DNA from: Dickeya dianthicola NCPPB 453
GTDB lineage: Bacteria > Pseudomonadota > Gammaproteobacteria > Enterobacterales > Enterobacteriaceae
Reading direction: 5' to 3'
DNA length: 64,000 nucleotides
Assembly (NCBI RefSeq): GCF_000365305.1
Contig: NZ_CM001841.1
Span: 2,823,120 to 2,887,119 of the forward strand
The notes under the pieces are model-generated. The model made no database searches, was not told where the DNA came from, and saw nothing but the letters and a program-made list of their open reading frames with translations. The first letter of the stretch is position 1. Each line of letters starts with the position of its first letter. The translations under genes were made by a program, and so were the position numbers. Shown here one piece after another: positions 54,527 to 64,000 of the stretch.

Positions 54527-56557
54527 TTAAGCTGCGGTTTCAACCACACGCTTTTCCCGATAAAGCGCCTGCAACGCAGAAACATCTACAATCAGCGCTA
54601 CGCTACCATCACCCAAAATAGTTGCGGCTGAAACGCCTGGCACTTTGCGATAATTGCTTTCCAGGTTTTTCACAACAACCTGATGCTGACCAATCAGTTG
54701 GTCAACCAGCAAGGCATAACGACGTCCGGCACTCTGCAGGATAACAACGATCCCCTGAGTGGCATCCGTTTTTGCTCCGGCAACATCGAACACCTGATAC
54801 AGCTCAATCAGTGGCAGATATTCGCCACGAACCTGCAGCACACGCTCCCCCCCTGCCAGAGGATACAAATCCTCGGCCTGCGGCTGCAGAGACTCCATGA
54901 CAGCGTTAAGCGGCAGGATAAATACTTCATTATTGACCTTGACCGACATCCCATCCAGGATCGCCAGCGTCAACGGCAGAAGAATGCGGATAGTGGTTCC
55001 CTTCCCTTTCACGAAATGAATTTCAACATGCCCACCCATCTCCTGAATATTCCGTTTCACCACATCCATACCAACGCCACGGCCCGACACATCAGTCACT
55101 TTCTCAGCGGTAGAAAAACCGGGAGCAAAAATCAGCATACCGACGTCTTCATCACTCATGCTCTCGTTCACCGCCATTCCCTGAGATAGGGCTTTAGCCA
55201 AGATACGCTCGCGATTCAGACCCGCACCGTCGTCAATCACTTCGATACAGATATTACCACCCTGATGCTCCGCAGACAGCGTCAGGTTCCCTACGGCCGA
55301 TTTGCCCGATTCAATACGCGTCTCCGGTGATTCGATGCCATGATCGAGACTGTTACGCACAAGGTGCGTCAACGGGTCAATAATGCGCTCAATCAGGCTC
55401 TTATCAAGCTCGGTTGAACTCCCCAACTGGGTCAGCTCAACTTCTTTGCCCAACTTGGCGGCCAGGTCGCGAACCAGACGCGGGAAACGGCTGAATACAT
55501 ACTCCATCGGCATCATACGGATGGACATCACGGACTCTTGCAAGTCACGTGCGTTTCTTTCCAACTGCCCCATGCTATTAAGCAGATCGCCATGAGCGAC
55601 CGGGTCCAGAGCACTGGAACGCTGCGCCAGCATGGATTGAGTAATCACCAGTTCACCAACCAGGTTAATGAGCTGGTCAACTTTTTCCACCGCGACACGG
55701 ATGCTGGTATCACCGGTTTTTTGTCTACCTTTGGCTGCATCATTGCCGCCTGCCGGCTTGGCTGCCGGTGCAGCCGCCACTGGCGCAACAGGCTGAACGG
55801 GTGCCGCGGGTGCAGGCTCAGCCTGCGCAACAACTGGCGGAACGGTATCTGCTGGCACCGCCTCAGCGGCAGACTTAAAGTTGATTTGGTCCGGCTCCAG
55901 CACAAAACACAACACGGCGCTGATGTCATCTTCACTGGCTGACGTTTCCAGCGTCAGTTCAACGCTGTTGCTGGTCTGGACAGTCTCTTTCACCGTCCCC
56001 AGATTCCCCAGCTCTTCAAGCAACTGTGGAATATCTGACTCTTTCAGGCCGGTAAGAGCAATACGCAGCCCCGAATGGCCACCAGCAGGAGCCGGTGCAG
56101 CGGACGAGGAAACCGGTTGTCCAGCTTCTACCTTGGCAGAGGCGGTTCCGGCAGCATCATTTTCTTTGGACTCCAGAGCAAGCTGGCGAAGAGCCTGGCA
56201 GATATACTCAAAGCTTTCGGCGTTGGGCTCTTGAGAGGTTTTATAAGCATCCAACTGATCCTGCATGATATCTTTGGTTTCCAAAAACAGGTTGATAATA
56301 TCAGTGCTCAATCGCATTTCACCGCGTCTGGCACCATCCAACAGGTTTTCTAATATGTGTGTAGTTTCCTGCAATACCCTGAAACCAAACGTTCCCGCAC
56401 CCCCTTTAATCGAGTGAGCAGCGCGAAATATGGCATTCATCTGTTCCGTATCGGGCGCTAACGGATCAAGTTGCAATAAATGTTGCTCCATGTCCGCCAA
56501 CAATTCATCTGCTTCATCAAAAAATGTTTGATAAAAAGCACTCATGTCCATGCTCAC
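54527..56557 (-). CDS. cheA: Chemotaxis histidine kinase CheA
   Basis: 676-aa kinase. The P1 domain has the phosphorylated His in [17 protein letters not shown]2 binds CheY/CheB and is followed by a Pro/Ala-rich linker ([17 protein letters not shown]). P3 dimerises, P4 has the ATPase boxes ([40 protein letters not shown]), and P5 couples to CheW and receptors. The start is GTG at 56557, with AGAGGT 7 bases upstream, equivalent to the E. coli N-terminus (V)SMDISDFYQTF. It begins 5 bases after motB. Confidence 0.97.
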   Translation of the reverse strand: MSMDMSAFYQTFFDEADELLADMEQHLLQLDPLAPDTEQMNAIFRAAHSIKGGAGTFGFRVLQETTHILENLLDGARRGEMRLSTDIINLFLETKDIMQDQLDAYKTSQEPNAESFEYICQALRQLALESKENDAAGTASAKVEAGQPVSSSAAPAPAGGHSGLRIALTGLKESDIPQLLEELGNLGTVKETVQTSNSVELTLETSASEDDISAVLCFVLEPDQINFKSAAEAVPADTVPPVVAQAEPAPAAPVQPVAPVAAAPAAKPAGGNDAAKGRQKTGDTSIRVAVEKVDQLINLVGELVITQSMLAQRSSALDPVAHGDLLNSMGQLERNARDLQESVMSIRMMPMEYVFSRFPRLVRDLAAKLGKEVELTQLGSSTELDKSLIERIIDPLTHLVRNSLDHGIESPETRIESGKSAVGNLTLSAEHQGGNICIEVIDDGAGLNRERILAKALSQGMAVNESMSDEDVGMLIFAPGFSTAEKVTDVSGRGVGMDVVKRNIQEMGGHVEIHFVKGKGTTIRILLPLTLAILDGMSVKVNNEVFILPLNAVMESLQPQAEDLYPLAGGERVLQVRGEYLPLIELYQVFDVAGAKTDATQGIVVILQSAGRRYALLVDQLIGQHQVVVKNLESNYRKVPGVSAATILGDGSVALIVDVSALQALYREKRVVETAA

Positions 56558-56562
56558 GTGGG

Positions 56563-57693
56563 TCACCTCTGCTGTGAATCGCGGCTTGTTGAAGAAGGTG
56601 TCGCCTGACTATCAGGTGCTGCTGGCAAGGCTGTAGTAGGCAGCCGACGTCCAGTCGTCGGCGCGCCATTCGCCCCCGATGCCGGCGCCGTCGTTGCCGG
56701 TGCCTGAGCAGGAGCCACAGTTGAGCCAGATGCAGGCGTCCCATTGGTTTCGGGTGGTGGTGTAGCCGTACTGTTACCGTTATCGGCAGGCGCGGTAGCA
56801 GGTTTGGACTTATCCACTCCCATGTTCTGTAAATTCTCTATTTTATCAATGTTTATTGCGCTGCTTTCAGCATTTTCACGCTCGATGTTTTCCTGCGCCT
56901 GCTTGTTCAGGACAACCAAACTGATTCGCCGGTTAATGGCATCGCTGCCGCCCTTCGCCTGCTTTAGATTCATCGTGTCGGCCATACCAACTACGCGTAA
57001 AACCTTACCCTCAGCCAGTCCACCTATAATCAGTTCACGCCGCGAAGCATTAGCGCGTTCGGCCGACAATTCCCAGTTACTGTAGCCCCGCTCCCCCATC
57101 GCATATTGAGCATCATCAGTATGGCCCGATAAACTGATTTTATTGGGAATATCATTCAAAATCGGCGCGATGGCTCGCAAAATATCGCTCATGTAAGGTT
57201 CAACCTGGGCGCTGCCGGTTTTAAACATTGGGCGATTGTTACTGTCAATAATTTGAATGCGCAGCCCCTCATCCACCATTTCAATCAACAGGTGCGGGCG
57301 TAACGCTTTAAGACGGGGATCGGCGTCAATCAACTGATCGAGTCGCTCCCTCAATTTATTCAGTTTAATTTCTTCAAGGCGTCCATCCATAGTATCAATC
57401 TGCCGCTTCACATCGCCTTCCTGCTGAGTAGGATCCGAACCACCGCCAGGGATGGGGTTGGAGGCGTCACTGATCTTCGGACCAGACGTGATGGCAATTT
57501 TCAATGGCGTACGGAAATATTCGGCAATCTGGGCCAACTGAGAAGGTGAGGAAATGGCAATCAACCACATGACCAGGAAAAGGGCCATCATTGCGGTCAT
57601 GAAGTCGGCATAAGCAATCTTCCATGAACCACCATGATGGGCGGCATGCCCCGATTTACGCTTTTTGCGGATAATGGGATGCTGGTGTTTCAT
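56563..57693 (-). CDS. motB: Flagellar stator protein MotB, with long C-terminal tail
   Basis: 376-aa stator subunit. The critical proton-binding Asp is in [20 protein letters not shown] at the single membrane helix. The OmpA-like peptidoglycan-binding domain is present ([43 protein letters not shown]). E. coli MotB has 308 residues; the extra length is a Pro/Ala/Thr/Ser-rich, probably disordered tail from about residue 290. The ATG overlaps the motA stop by 4 bases. Confidence 0.96.
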   Translation of the reverse strand: MKHQHPIIRKKRKSGHAAHHGGSWKIAYADFMTAMMALFLVMWLIAISSPSQLAQIAEYFRTPLKIAITSGPKISDASNPIPGGGSDPTQQEGDVKRQIDTMDGRLEEIKLNKLRERLDQLIDADPRLKALRPHLLIEMVDEGLRIQIIDSNNRPMFKTGSAQVEPYMSDILRAIAPILNDIPNKISLSGHTDDAQYAMGERGYSNWELSAERANASRRELIIGGLAEGKVLRVVGMADTMNLKQAKGGSDAINRRISLVVLNKQAQENIERENAESSAINIDKIENLQNMGVDKSKPATAPADNGNSTATPPPETNGTPASGSTVAPAQAPATTAPASGANGAPTTGRRLPTTALPAAPDSQATPSSTSRDSQQR

Positions 57694-58577
57694 GCGTCAT
57701 TTTCCGATGCCTGCTGTGCCGGTGCCTTCACATTACGAATATGCTCTTCCATCTCGGTAAATGAAGGACGCACTGCTGAATAAAGAGTTTTACGACCAAA
57801 TTCAACAGCAATCTGCGGCGCATAACCATTCAGGCTGGATAACAATGTCACCTTGATGCACTGAAGAACCTTGAGCTTCTCTGAATTCTTCTGACGTAAT
57901 AGCGATGCCAGCGGCGATACAAAGCCATAAGCCAGCAAAATACCCAGGAACGTACCTACCATCGCATGGGCGATCATCATCCCCAGCTCTGCGGCAGGGC
58001 GATCAACAAACGCCAGTGAATGCACGACGCCCATAACCGCAGCCACGATGCCGAATGCCGGCAGGCCATCCCCCATCAGGTTCAGGCTGGTGGCCGGTAC
58101 TTCAACTTCATGCTCGACAGTTTCGATCTCTTCATCCATCAGCGTTTCGATTTCAAACGCATTCATGTTGCCGCTAACCATCAATCGCAGATAATCCGTA
58201 ACAAATTCTACGATATAGTCATCAGAAAGGATGCGGGGATAATTGGAGAAAATCTCACTCTCTTTTGGGTTGTCGATATCAAATTCCAACGAGAGCATGC
58301 CCTGCTGGCGGGACTTGGCCATTAGCCGAAATAATACCGCCATCAGATCCATGTATACGGCTTTCGTATATTGGGAGCCCTTCAGCAACGTGGGAAGCGC
58401 TTTCAGCGTCGCCTTGATCGCTTTGCCGTTGTTACCAACAATAAATGCACCAACAGCCGAGCCAGCAATAATCAGCAGTTCCGAAGGCTGATACAACGCC
58501 CCCAACTCGCCACCCACGATGAGATAACCGCCAAGTATAGAGCCTATAGTGACAAGATAACCCAATATAACCAGCAC
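57690..58577 (-). CDS. motA: Flagellar stator protein MotA
   Basis: 295-aa stator protein (E. coli 295) with four membrane helices and a large cytoplasmic loop that contacts FliG. The proline and charged residues needed for torque are in [20 protein letters not shown] and [20 protein letters not shown]. The start is GTG, as in E. coli. First gene of motAB-cheAW. It lies 133 bases after flhC; I could not find a clear sigma-28 promoter there. Confidence 0.97.
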   Translation of the reverse strand: MLVILGYLVTIGSILGGYLIVGGELGALYQPSELLIIAGSAVGAFIVGNNGKAIKATLKALPTLLKGSQYTKAVYMDLMAVLFRLMAKSRQQGMLSLEFDIDNPKESEIFSNYPRILSDDYIVEFVTDYLRLMVSGNMNAFEIETLMDEEIETVEHEVEVPATSLNLMGDGLPAFGIVAAVMGVVHSLAFVDRPAAELGMMIAHAMVGTFLGILLAYGFVSPLASLLRQKNSEKLKVLQCIKVTLLSSLNGYAPQIAVEFGRKTLYSAVRPSFTEMEEHIRNVKAPAQQASENDA

Positions 58578-58710
58578 AAGAATTCCTTATAGATAGTAAA
58601 AGGGTGGCGGAGAGAGTTATAAATGCAGTCTTACCAACGACTTATTTGGAGGGAATACTGCCATCGGGCAATGAACACGCGATGACAGAACCACAAAATC
58701 GCCATCAGGC

Positions 58711-59292
58711 TCAGACTGCATGTTTAACCTGTTCGTCCAGCAGCTGAGGTATGATATCGGCAACATTCGGCGAAAGTTTACGTCTTTTTACTGCTCTGGA
58801 GGGTGGCTGGCATAAACTGCAGACAAAACTATTCTTGGGCTGATGTGCATGGGTAATAAACATCCCCTTGCAGCAATTACATGAGGACAGTTGTAGCATA
58901 CCGCTATCCACAAAGCGGACCAATGTCCAGGCGCGGGTCAACGCCAGCAAAGGCACATCATTTTGGGGAGAGCACTGTTCGAGGTAAAGACGGTAAGCCT
59001 TGATTACTGCCTCGACACCGGTACATTGTCCATTTTTGAGCAAAAACAGATAGGCGTTATAGAACATGGAAGAATGGATATTCTGTTCCCATGTCATAAA
59101 CCAATCGGTAGAAAACGGCAGCATTCCTTTCGGCGGAGGGCTACCTCGTAATTCTTTATAAAGCTTGATTAAGCGACCGCGGCTTAATTGCGTCTCGCTT
59201 TCCAGCATCTGTAAGCGTGCGCCCAGTGAAATGAGCTCCATCGCCAGTTGGATATCCTTAGCTTCCTGAACAATACTTTTCTCCGCCATCAT
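58711..59292 (-). CDS. flhC: Flagellar master regulator subunit FlhC
   Basis: 193-aa zinc-containing DNA-binding subunit of the FlhD4C2 activator (E. coli 192). The N-terminus [20 protein letters not shown] and the zinc-binding cysteines in [20 protein letters not shown] and [19 protein letters not shown] are conserved. The start at 59292 overlaps the flhD stop (TAATG); a second ATG at 59289 aligns best with E. coli. Confidence 0.97.
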   Translation of the reverse strand: MMAEKSIVQEAKDIQLAMELISLGARLQMLESETQLSRGRLIKLYKELRGSPPPKGMLPFSTDWFMTWEQNIHSSMFYNAYLFLLKNGQCTGVEAVIKAYRLYLEQCSPQNDVPLLALTRAWTLVRFVDSGMLQLSSCNCCKGMFITHAHQPKNSFVCSLCQPPSRAVKRRKLSPNVADIIPQLLDEQVKHAV

Positions 59293-59642
59293 TATGCCCT
59301 TTTCTTAGGCAAGCCTTCTTCTTTTGAAGACAGCTCTTGTAATAAATGACTCGACAACAAAATACCGGTATGAACCTGTTGCAGATCATCAACCCGGGAC
59401 TCTTGTGTTAATAGCTTAATCGTATTGTGATCACTGAAGCGGAAATGACATATTAACTGATTGGTTTCAGCAAGCTTTACCATTTGCGGCAAAGTCAGTT
59501 GCATCAATGCCTCTGCCATTTCCTCATTGACACCCAACCGGAACATCGCTGATGCTTTTTCGTCGTTTATTAATCGCTGAGCCAGTAACAAATAAGACAA
59601 ATTGATGTCATAAATGTGCTTGAGCAATTCAGAGGTACCCAT
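59292..59642 (-). CDS. flhD: Flagellar master regulator subunit FlhD
   Basis: 116-aa helical activator subunit. [20 protein letters not shown] and [20 protein letters not shown] are nearly identical to E. coli. It is placed first in flhDC, with a long upstream regulatory region containing a perfect CRP site. Confidence 0.97.
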   Translation of the reverse strand: MGTSELLKHIYDINLSYLLLAQRLINDEKASAMFRLGVNEEMAEALMQLTLPQMVKLAETNQLICHFRFSDHNTIKLLTQESRVDDLQQVHTGILLSSHLLQELSSKEEGLPKKRA

Positions 59643-60284
59643 ATTCCCATCCCGACAGACTATGTTTCAAACATAAGTTAGGTGATAGACCGCTCACCCG
59701 CTAAACAATCACTCTCCATAGGTGGCATGAAAACTATCGGTGCCAGATAATTCTACTACTTTATAATCTTCTAATATGACGAAAAATACAGCATCAACAT
59801 TGATGCGTCTGAGGTTCCATCTCTTCATAACTCCAGGCTCATCCTTTCTCTGTATTGCGTCCAACATAGAACGTAGGATTAATCCTAATCCTCTGCCACT
59901 GTACCGCCTTCAGCCTAACTCATACAACGCAGGCCTATCAGCATTTTGATAATTATGTGACCACTGTCACAAAAATGAAAGGGGCAAAACATAATATTTC
60001 ACTGATTTTTGCTCTGCTGTGAAATTTTCCTGAACACAATATGATCACAACAGGAGAAAAAAACTCCCCGCGACAGAATCCCCTCTGACATTTAAAAATT
60101 AATTATTTGATTTTAAAAGTAAAAATACAACACCCAGGCTTATCAGATTAAACCTCTACGCTACAACCACTTTAAAACATATTAGTTTATCTAATATTAT
60201 CACATGGGTTACTATTTCAGTGGTGTTTTTTATGTCCGTATAGGTGCTTTTTATGTCCATATAAAAGATACAGAAGCCATTTTC
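59643..60284. other. flhDC upstream regulatory region, no gene seen
   Basis: About 640 AT-rich bases between flhD and the dehydrogenase remnant. They hold the CRP site at 59956-59971. Long leaders are typical of flhDC, where many regulators bind. I see no tRNA, small-RNA-like terminator or coding frame that I can support. A rightward frame starting at 60204 only becomes meaningful from 60285, the dehydrogenase remnant. Confidence 0.5.
59956..59971 (-). promoter_or_regulatory. CRP binding site upstream of flhDC
   Basis: TGTGA, six bases, TCACA: a perfect match to both CRP half-sites, 314 bases upstream of the flhD start. Catabolite activation of flhDC by cAMP-CRP is established in E. coli. 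An A/T-rich stretch between it and flhD would hold the promoter. Confidence 0.8.
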
Positions 60285-60995
60285 ATGCTGGGTTTTGAGT
60301 ATTTCAACCCGACAAGAATCCTGTTTGGACCAGGAAAACTGTCTGAGATTGCCACATGCATTCCGAAAAATTCCAGCATACTAATAACTTATGTCAGAGG
60401 CAGCACCAGAAAATACAGTACGCTGGATGAAGCCCAATAGATATTAGCCCATTATACTTGCTTCGAATTCGCCAGTATTGGACCTAGCCCGCATATGCGA
60501 CGTTGAGGCGCGCAACGACAAAGTACAGGATCGGTTTGCCTTTACTACCGACCTTAATAAGCAATCACTCCAAAGCCATACAGGCACCAAAAAGTATGAT
60601 GTTCGCGCGATGCTTGATGTTCGCACGGTGCTCACCTGGATCGCCATATTGACCCTGAGCAGGCTGTTCGGCGCTGGCGTGCCGCAGGACTGGGTACGAC
60701 GCATGACCCGCGGGTGCAGTGCGCCCACCGGGTATGGGATTTTACTTCTACGGATGAAGAAAGGCTGATTTCACTGGCTATTGAGAAAACACGAGATTTT
60801 TTTGAAACAATGGGAGTGAAAAACCGAATACGCGACTACAACCTGTCCGAATCTGCAATTGACGATATTCTGACGAATCTGGACACGTGTCACTTATTAC
60901 CACAGGGGAGACACCAGAATAGGACCGTGGCATCGCCAACCGAATTCTACGTCAATTTTATTAAACCGCCGTTCCTGATTAGATGGATGCATTAA
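60285..60995 (+). pseudogene. Remnant of an iron-containing (YqhD-like) alcohol dehydrogenase
   Basis: The N-terminal part begins LGFEYFNPTRILFGPGKLSE, typical of the family. An in-frame TAG (60438-60440) interrupts it, the frame resumes with HYTCFEFASIGPSP and stops again. After a large deletion, another segment matches the centre of YqhD (KVQDRFA, KYDVRAML, LFGAGVPQDWV). A third, in a different frame, matches the C-terminal part (HRVWDFTSTDEERLISLAIE, TRDFFETMG). A functional member has about 385 residues; the middle, including some metal-ligand residues, is missing. It is clearly dead. Its position beside flhDC suggests a once-larger metabolic insertion. Confidence 0.82.
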
Positions 60996-61301
60996 CCCGT
61001 GCAACATGCATGTATGTCGTTTCCGGGTATGCGCCTTCCTGTTTTTAGACATCCGCTACGCCGATTAATTGCCTAATAATCGAAACATATAAATAACAGT
61101 ATCTGATATGCCTCAGCCGCCAGATTCGTGATCGACATCGCATTGAAATTCATGAATGTTTCACATTATATGACGATGTTAGATTATGTTGGTATTTTGA
61201 GTACGGATCGCCACACAGCTGTTTCCAGAAACAAAAAACACCCAAACTACACCTGCGCGTAGTACGGTTGATGCAGATATATTTTTCCTGAAAATGAGCG
61301 A
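60996..61301. other. Intergenic region upstream of the third receptor gene
   Basis: AT-rich, no gene seen. GCCGATTA occurs at 61060-61067 (7 of 8 to the FliA -10), but the -35 position does not match TAAA and it lies 235 bases from the start, so a sigma-28 promoter is unproven. No clear Shine-Dalgarno precedes 61302. Confidence 0.4.
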
Positions 61302-63029
61302 ATGGATATGAACATGATGTCAAAATCTGAACAACAGGGTAAAACCGGCATATTGGGTAATCTTGGACTGGTGCCGTTATTTGTCATCATTCTGGGCGGG
61401 ATCATGCTGTTATTCGCCCTGGCCATCGGCACCGCCAGCTATTTTTTGGTGCGCGCCAATCAGAGCCTGGATTACGTTACTCAGGAAATTGACGTCCGCC
61501 TCGGGTTGTCAAACAGTTCCAATCATCTCAGAACCGCCCGTCTGCTCATTATCCAGGCTGGCGCCGCCGTTCGTGTTGGAGACACGGATGTATTCAATAA
61601 TAACCTGAAGCAGGCAGAACAGCGCATTGCTTCATCAAAGGACGCCTTCAACGTTTATGAGAACCGGGCCGTTAAAACGGAGACGGACCTGGCGCTAGAG
61701 CCGGAGCTGAATAAGGCCTATAACGATTATGTCGAGAAAGGCATCATGCCGATGCTTAAGGCGGCGAAAGATGGCTATTTCGAAGAAATATTGACTCACG
61801 AATCGGAAGAGGTCCGGGTACTGGACGAGGCCTACAATAAACCCTTGCTGAAAGCGATTGCCTTTCGCACCGAACGAGCCAAGGCACTTAATAGCAATGC
61901 GCAATATCAGGCCATGATGGGTTATACGCTGATGGCCGTCAGCTTCGCCATCGCCATTGCCATGACCCTGCTGACCTTCCTGTTCCTGCGCGGTACGCTG
62001 ATTAAGCCGATGAACCGCCTGGTGCAGCGCATTCAGCGCATTGCTCATGGCGACCTGACCCAGCCCGACGACGTCTATGGTAAGAACGAAATTGGTATTC
62101 TGGGCCAGAATATCCAGCAAATGCAGACATCGCTGGTGCATACGGTTTCCACCGTACGCGACAGTACCGACTCCATTTATCAGGGGACTACCGAAATCAC
62201 GGCCGGCAACAATGACCTCTCTTCCCGCACCGAGCAACAAGCGGCGGCGATTGAAGAGACTGCCGCCAGCATGGAACAGTTGACCGCGACCGTAAAACAG
62301 AACTCCGACAATGCGCACCATGCCAGCCAGCTAGCCTCGAATGCTTCCGGCAAAGCGAAGCAAGGGGGCGAAATCGTCGAAAATGTGGTTAACACCATGA
62401 ACAGCATTTCCGGCAGCTCACGAAAAATTTCTGAAATCACCAGCGTGATCAACAGCATCGCCTTCCAGACCAACATCCTGGCGTTGAACGCCGCGGTAGA
62501 AGCGGCCCGAGCCGGTGAACAAGGTCGAGGATTCGCAGTGGTAGCGGGAGAAGTACGCAGCCTGGCGCAGCGCAGCGCTCAGGCTGCCAAGGAAATTGAA
62601 GGCTTGATCTCCGAATCCGTGTTTCTGGTCCACAGCGGTTCGGAACTGGTGGATAAGGCGGGTCAAACCATGCACGAAATCGTTCAGGCAGTGAGCAGCG
62701 TGACCCACATTATGAATGAAATCGCTTCCGCCTCGGACGAGCAAAGCCGTGGCATCACTCAGGTCGGACAGGCGATTTCCGAGATGGATAGCGTTACGCA
62801 ACAAAACGCAGCGCTGGTGCAGCAAGCCACTGCCGCCGCCGCATCGCTCGAAGAACAAGCGATGGTGCTGACCCGCGCGGTGTCCGCCTTCAAACTCACC
62901 GGCCATCATCAGGATAAGGCTTACGCTCCGGCTCCCCTTGCGCCCAAACCGCGGCTGGCTACGTCAACGGCGGCGTTGGGTTCTTCTTCCCGCGCTAAAC
63001 CCGGTCAAGATAACTGGGAAACCTTCTGA
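61302..63029 (+). CDS. Methyl-accepting chemotaxis protein with NWETF tail
   Basis: 575-aa chemoreceptor with a Tar/Tap/Trg-like helical periplasmic domain. Membrane helices lie at about residues 20-50 ([20 protein letters not shown]) and 205-230. HAMP ([15 protein letters not shown]) and the hairpin [20 protein letters not shown] follow. The C-terminus ends DNWETF, the CheR/CheB docking site, so it is a high-abundance-type receptor. The ligand is unknown; Tsr serine residues are absent. The start is uncertain among closely spaced ATGs at 61302, 61308, 61314 and 61317. Confidence 0.9.
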   Translation: MDMNMMSKSEQQGKTGILGNLGLVPLFVIILGGIMLLFALAIGTASYFLVRANQSLDYVTQEIDVRLGLSNSSNHLRTARLLIIQAGAAVRVGDTDVFNNNLKQAEQRIASSKDAFNVYENRAVKTETDLALEPELNKAYNDYVEKGIMPMLKAAKDGYFEEILTHESEEVRVLDEAYNKPLLKAIAFRTERAKALNSNAQYQAMMGYTLMAVSFAIAIAMTLLTFLFLRGTLIKPMNRLVQRIQRIAHGDLTQPDDVYGKNEIGILGQNIQQMQTSLVHTVSTVRDSTDSIYQGTTEITAGNNDLSSRTEQQAAAIEETAASMEQLTATVKQNSDNAHHASQLASNASGKAKQGGEIVENVVNTMNSISGSSRKISEITSVINSIAFQTNILALNAAVEAARAGEQGRGFAVVAGEVRSLAQRSAQAAKEIEGLISESVFLVHSGSELVDKAGQTMHEIVQAVSSVTHIMNEIASASDEQSRGITQVGQAISEMDSVTQQNAALVQQATAAAASLEEQAMVLTRAVSAFKLTGHHQDKAYAPAPLAPKPRLATSTAALGSSSRAKPGQDNWETF

Positions 63030-63066
63030 TGTATTCAGGCCGGTGCGGGTGACCGTATCGGCCTGT

Positions 63067-63267
63067 TTATTGGTCTGCAGGCTGACGCCGCTCGACAAAG
63101 ACCCCCTCTGGGCTATTAAGCTCATTGAAGAACCAGATTCCCTCGGGGTAATCCTCCAGTGCAATCAGGTACATGGTTCCTTCCTGAAACGGCTCCACCG
63201 CCAGAATGACCCCTTCTCTGCGTACTTCGCCATCGGTCTTTACTGTCACCACATCATTTACATTCAA
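63067..63267 (-). CDS. dsrB: Small conserved protein DsrB
   Basis: 66-aa basic/acidic mixed protein resembling E. coli DsrB (62 aa): [40 protein letters not shown] and a short acidic end. DsrB is found next to rcsA and the flagellar fli region in E. coli; its function is unknown. The start is TTG at 63267 with GAGGTGG just upstream, which aligns with the E. coli N-terminus; no in-frame ATG is available. Convergent with the receptor gene. Confidence 0.85.
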   Translation of the reverse strand: MNVNDVVTVKTDGEVRREGVILAVEPFQEGTMYLIALEDYPEGIWFFNELNSPEGVFVERRQPADQ

Positions 63268-63851
63268 TCGTCCACCTCTTCCTCTTTCGTCCCAGCCCTG
63301 CCCGAAGACACGTATGCCAATCCGCCGACGGTATTGTCAAACTCAGGGTATCGACAAACTCAGGGTATCGACAAAACACCGCTATTCCCCTCCAGATCAC
63401 GGCAGTAAGCGCCTTAACAGTCGGGGACAGAGTGCGGGCGAAGCCCAACCGCGCCGTCATCGCAGCCTCCGCAACCGGGCTCCACTGATACCAGAATCGA
63501 AGCTGAAAAAACAGGGGTAACCAGCACCATCGCCAGCATATTCGCACTACTGGCAGATGAATATATCGCAGCATAATTTTAAAACATCGTTTCATCTGAA
63601 TTGCTATTTTTCTGATATCACCAACGCCACCTTGCCCAACATGCTTTTATAATCACTACGGTGAATAGTTTTATGAACATGCAATTCAACCGCTATGTTC
63701 GCGGTATAGCACAAGGCCAGCCTGACCCCGGTTTACACTGGCCGACTATTGCACCCTGATTTAGACGCGGAACACGCTCATCCCACGGCTCGTGATGAAG
63801 AAGTCTCGCGACATTTGTCCTCCTTCTGCCTGTGATACGAAGATAGGTAAC
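63268..63851. other. Intergenic region between dsrB and the MATE gene
   Basis: About 580 bases. A leftward frame of 113 codons (63254-63595) has no recognisable motif, overlaps dsrB and is Arg/Trp-rich, which suggests chance. It contains a 17-bp tandem repeat (63338-63371). The promoter of the MATE gene should lie toward the right end. Confidence 0.45.
63338..63371 (+). repeat. 17-bp tandem repeat, two copies
   Basis: CAAACTCAGGGTATCGA occurs twice head to tail (63338-63354 and 63355-63371), followed by a partial third start CAAA. It looks like a local slippage duplication; no function is seen. Confidence 0.85.
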
Positions 63852-64000
63852 ATGATTTTGAATACAGCCAAACAGCTGTTGGGTACACTGAGAAACGCCT
63901 CCTGGTACAAAAAACGTCATTCCAATCGAGTCCTGTTCTGGCGTGAAATTACACCATTAGCGGTTCCCATTTTTATCGAAGGGCTATGTGTAGTGCTGAT
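63852..64000 (+). CDS. MATE-family efflux transporter, N-terminal part (runs off the window)
   Basis: The frame is open from ATG 63852 to the right edge (49 codons). It encodes a basic N-terminus, then VLFWREITPLAVPIFIEGL, which is typical of the first transmembrane helix of MATE multidrug/sodium antiporters. AGGT lies about 5 bases before the ATG. An in-frame ATG at 63795 could add 19 residues. Only the first helix is visible, so the substrate and subfamily cannot be judged. Confidence 0.65.
   Translation, partial: MILNTAKQLLGTLRNASWYKKRHSNRVLFWREITPLAVPIFIEGLCVVL

Noticed and set aside
61060..61067. GCCGATTA as a sigma-28 promoter for the third receptor gene
   Set aside because: The -35 position does not match and the distance to the gene is 235 bases; kept only as a remark.
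63254..63595. A 113-codon leftward frame overlapping the dsrB start
   Set aside because: Composition is odd (Arg, Trp, Leu), it includes the tandem repeat and it overlaps a gene with family support.

Overview
The window is almost entirely one contiguous flagellar and chemotaxis super-locus of a gammaproteobacterium in the order Enterobacterales. Protein similarity to E. coli and Salmonella flagellar proteins, the carriage of all flagellar regions in one block, a flagellin-modification island between fliA and fliC, and flanking dsrB, phoH and MATE genes point to a soft-rot enterobacterium. Dickeya is most likely by inference and Pectobacterium is the alternative.

Layout. 1-4096: a chemoreceptor gene and phoH, convergent, separated by a decayed IS4-family element that sits inside their shared terminator. 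4629-5918: fliZ and fliA (sigma-28), read leftward. 6311-16221: a six-gene leftward island with no housekeeping flagellar function. It encodes a 1150-aa methyltransferase/TPR/GT41 fusion, a DegT-type sugar aminotransferase, an ATP-grasp ligase, a Gfo/Idh/MocA oxidoreductase, an FkbM methyltransferase with an extra N-terminal domain, and a GT8-like glycosyltransferase. It lies directly downstream of a very short flagellin gene (fliC, 280 aa) and most plausibly builds and attaches an amino-sugar glycan to flagellin. 17539-17775: a MITE-like repeat. 18169-20506: fliDST. 20697-21011: fliE, leftward. 21344-32274: fliFGHIJK and fliLMNOPQR. 32450-42780: flgBCDEFGHIJKL, leftward. 42948-44502: flgAMN. 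44579-48246: flhBAE. 48472-51474: cheRBYZ. 52175-58577: motAB-cheAW and a Tsr-like receptor. 58711-59642: flhDC, the master regulator. 60285-60995: a wrecked YqhD-like alcohol dehydrogenase. 61302-63029: a third chemoreceptor. 63067-63267: dsrB. 63852 to the right edge: the start of a MATE transporter.

How it works together. FlhDC, with a perfect CRP site upstream, should activate class II genes; the best FlhDC-like box lies between flgA and flgB. These genes build the export gate (FlhAB/FliOPQR), the MS and C rings, rod and hook. FlgM is exported and FliA is released. Sigma-28 promoters with TAAA-N15-GCCGATNN are readable before fliC, fliD, flgM and cheR, and slightly divergent ones before flgKL and the first receptor gene. 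The filament protein is then probably glycosylated by the island.

Starts were reset where Shine-Dalgarno spacing or family alignment supported it. Function calls come from recognising protein motifs by eye; no database search was run.
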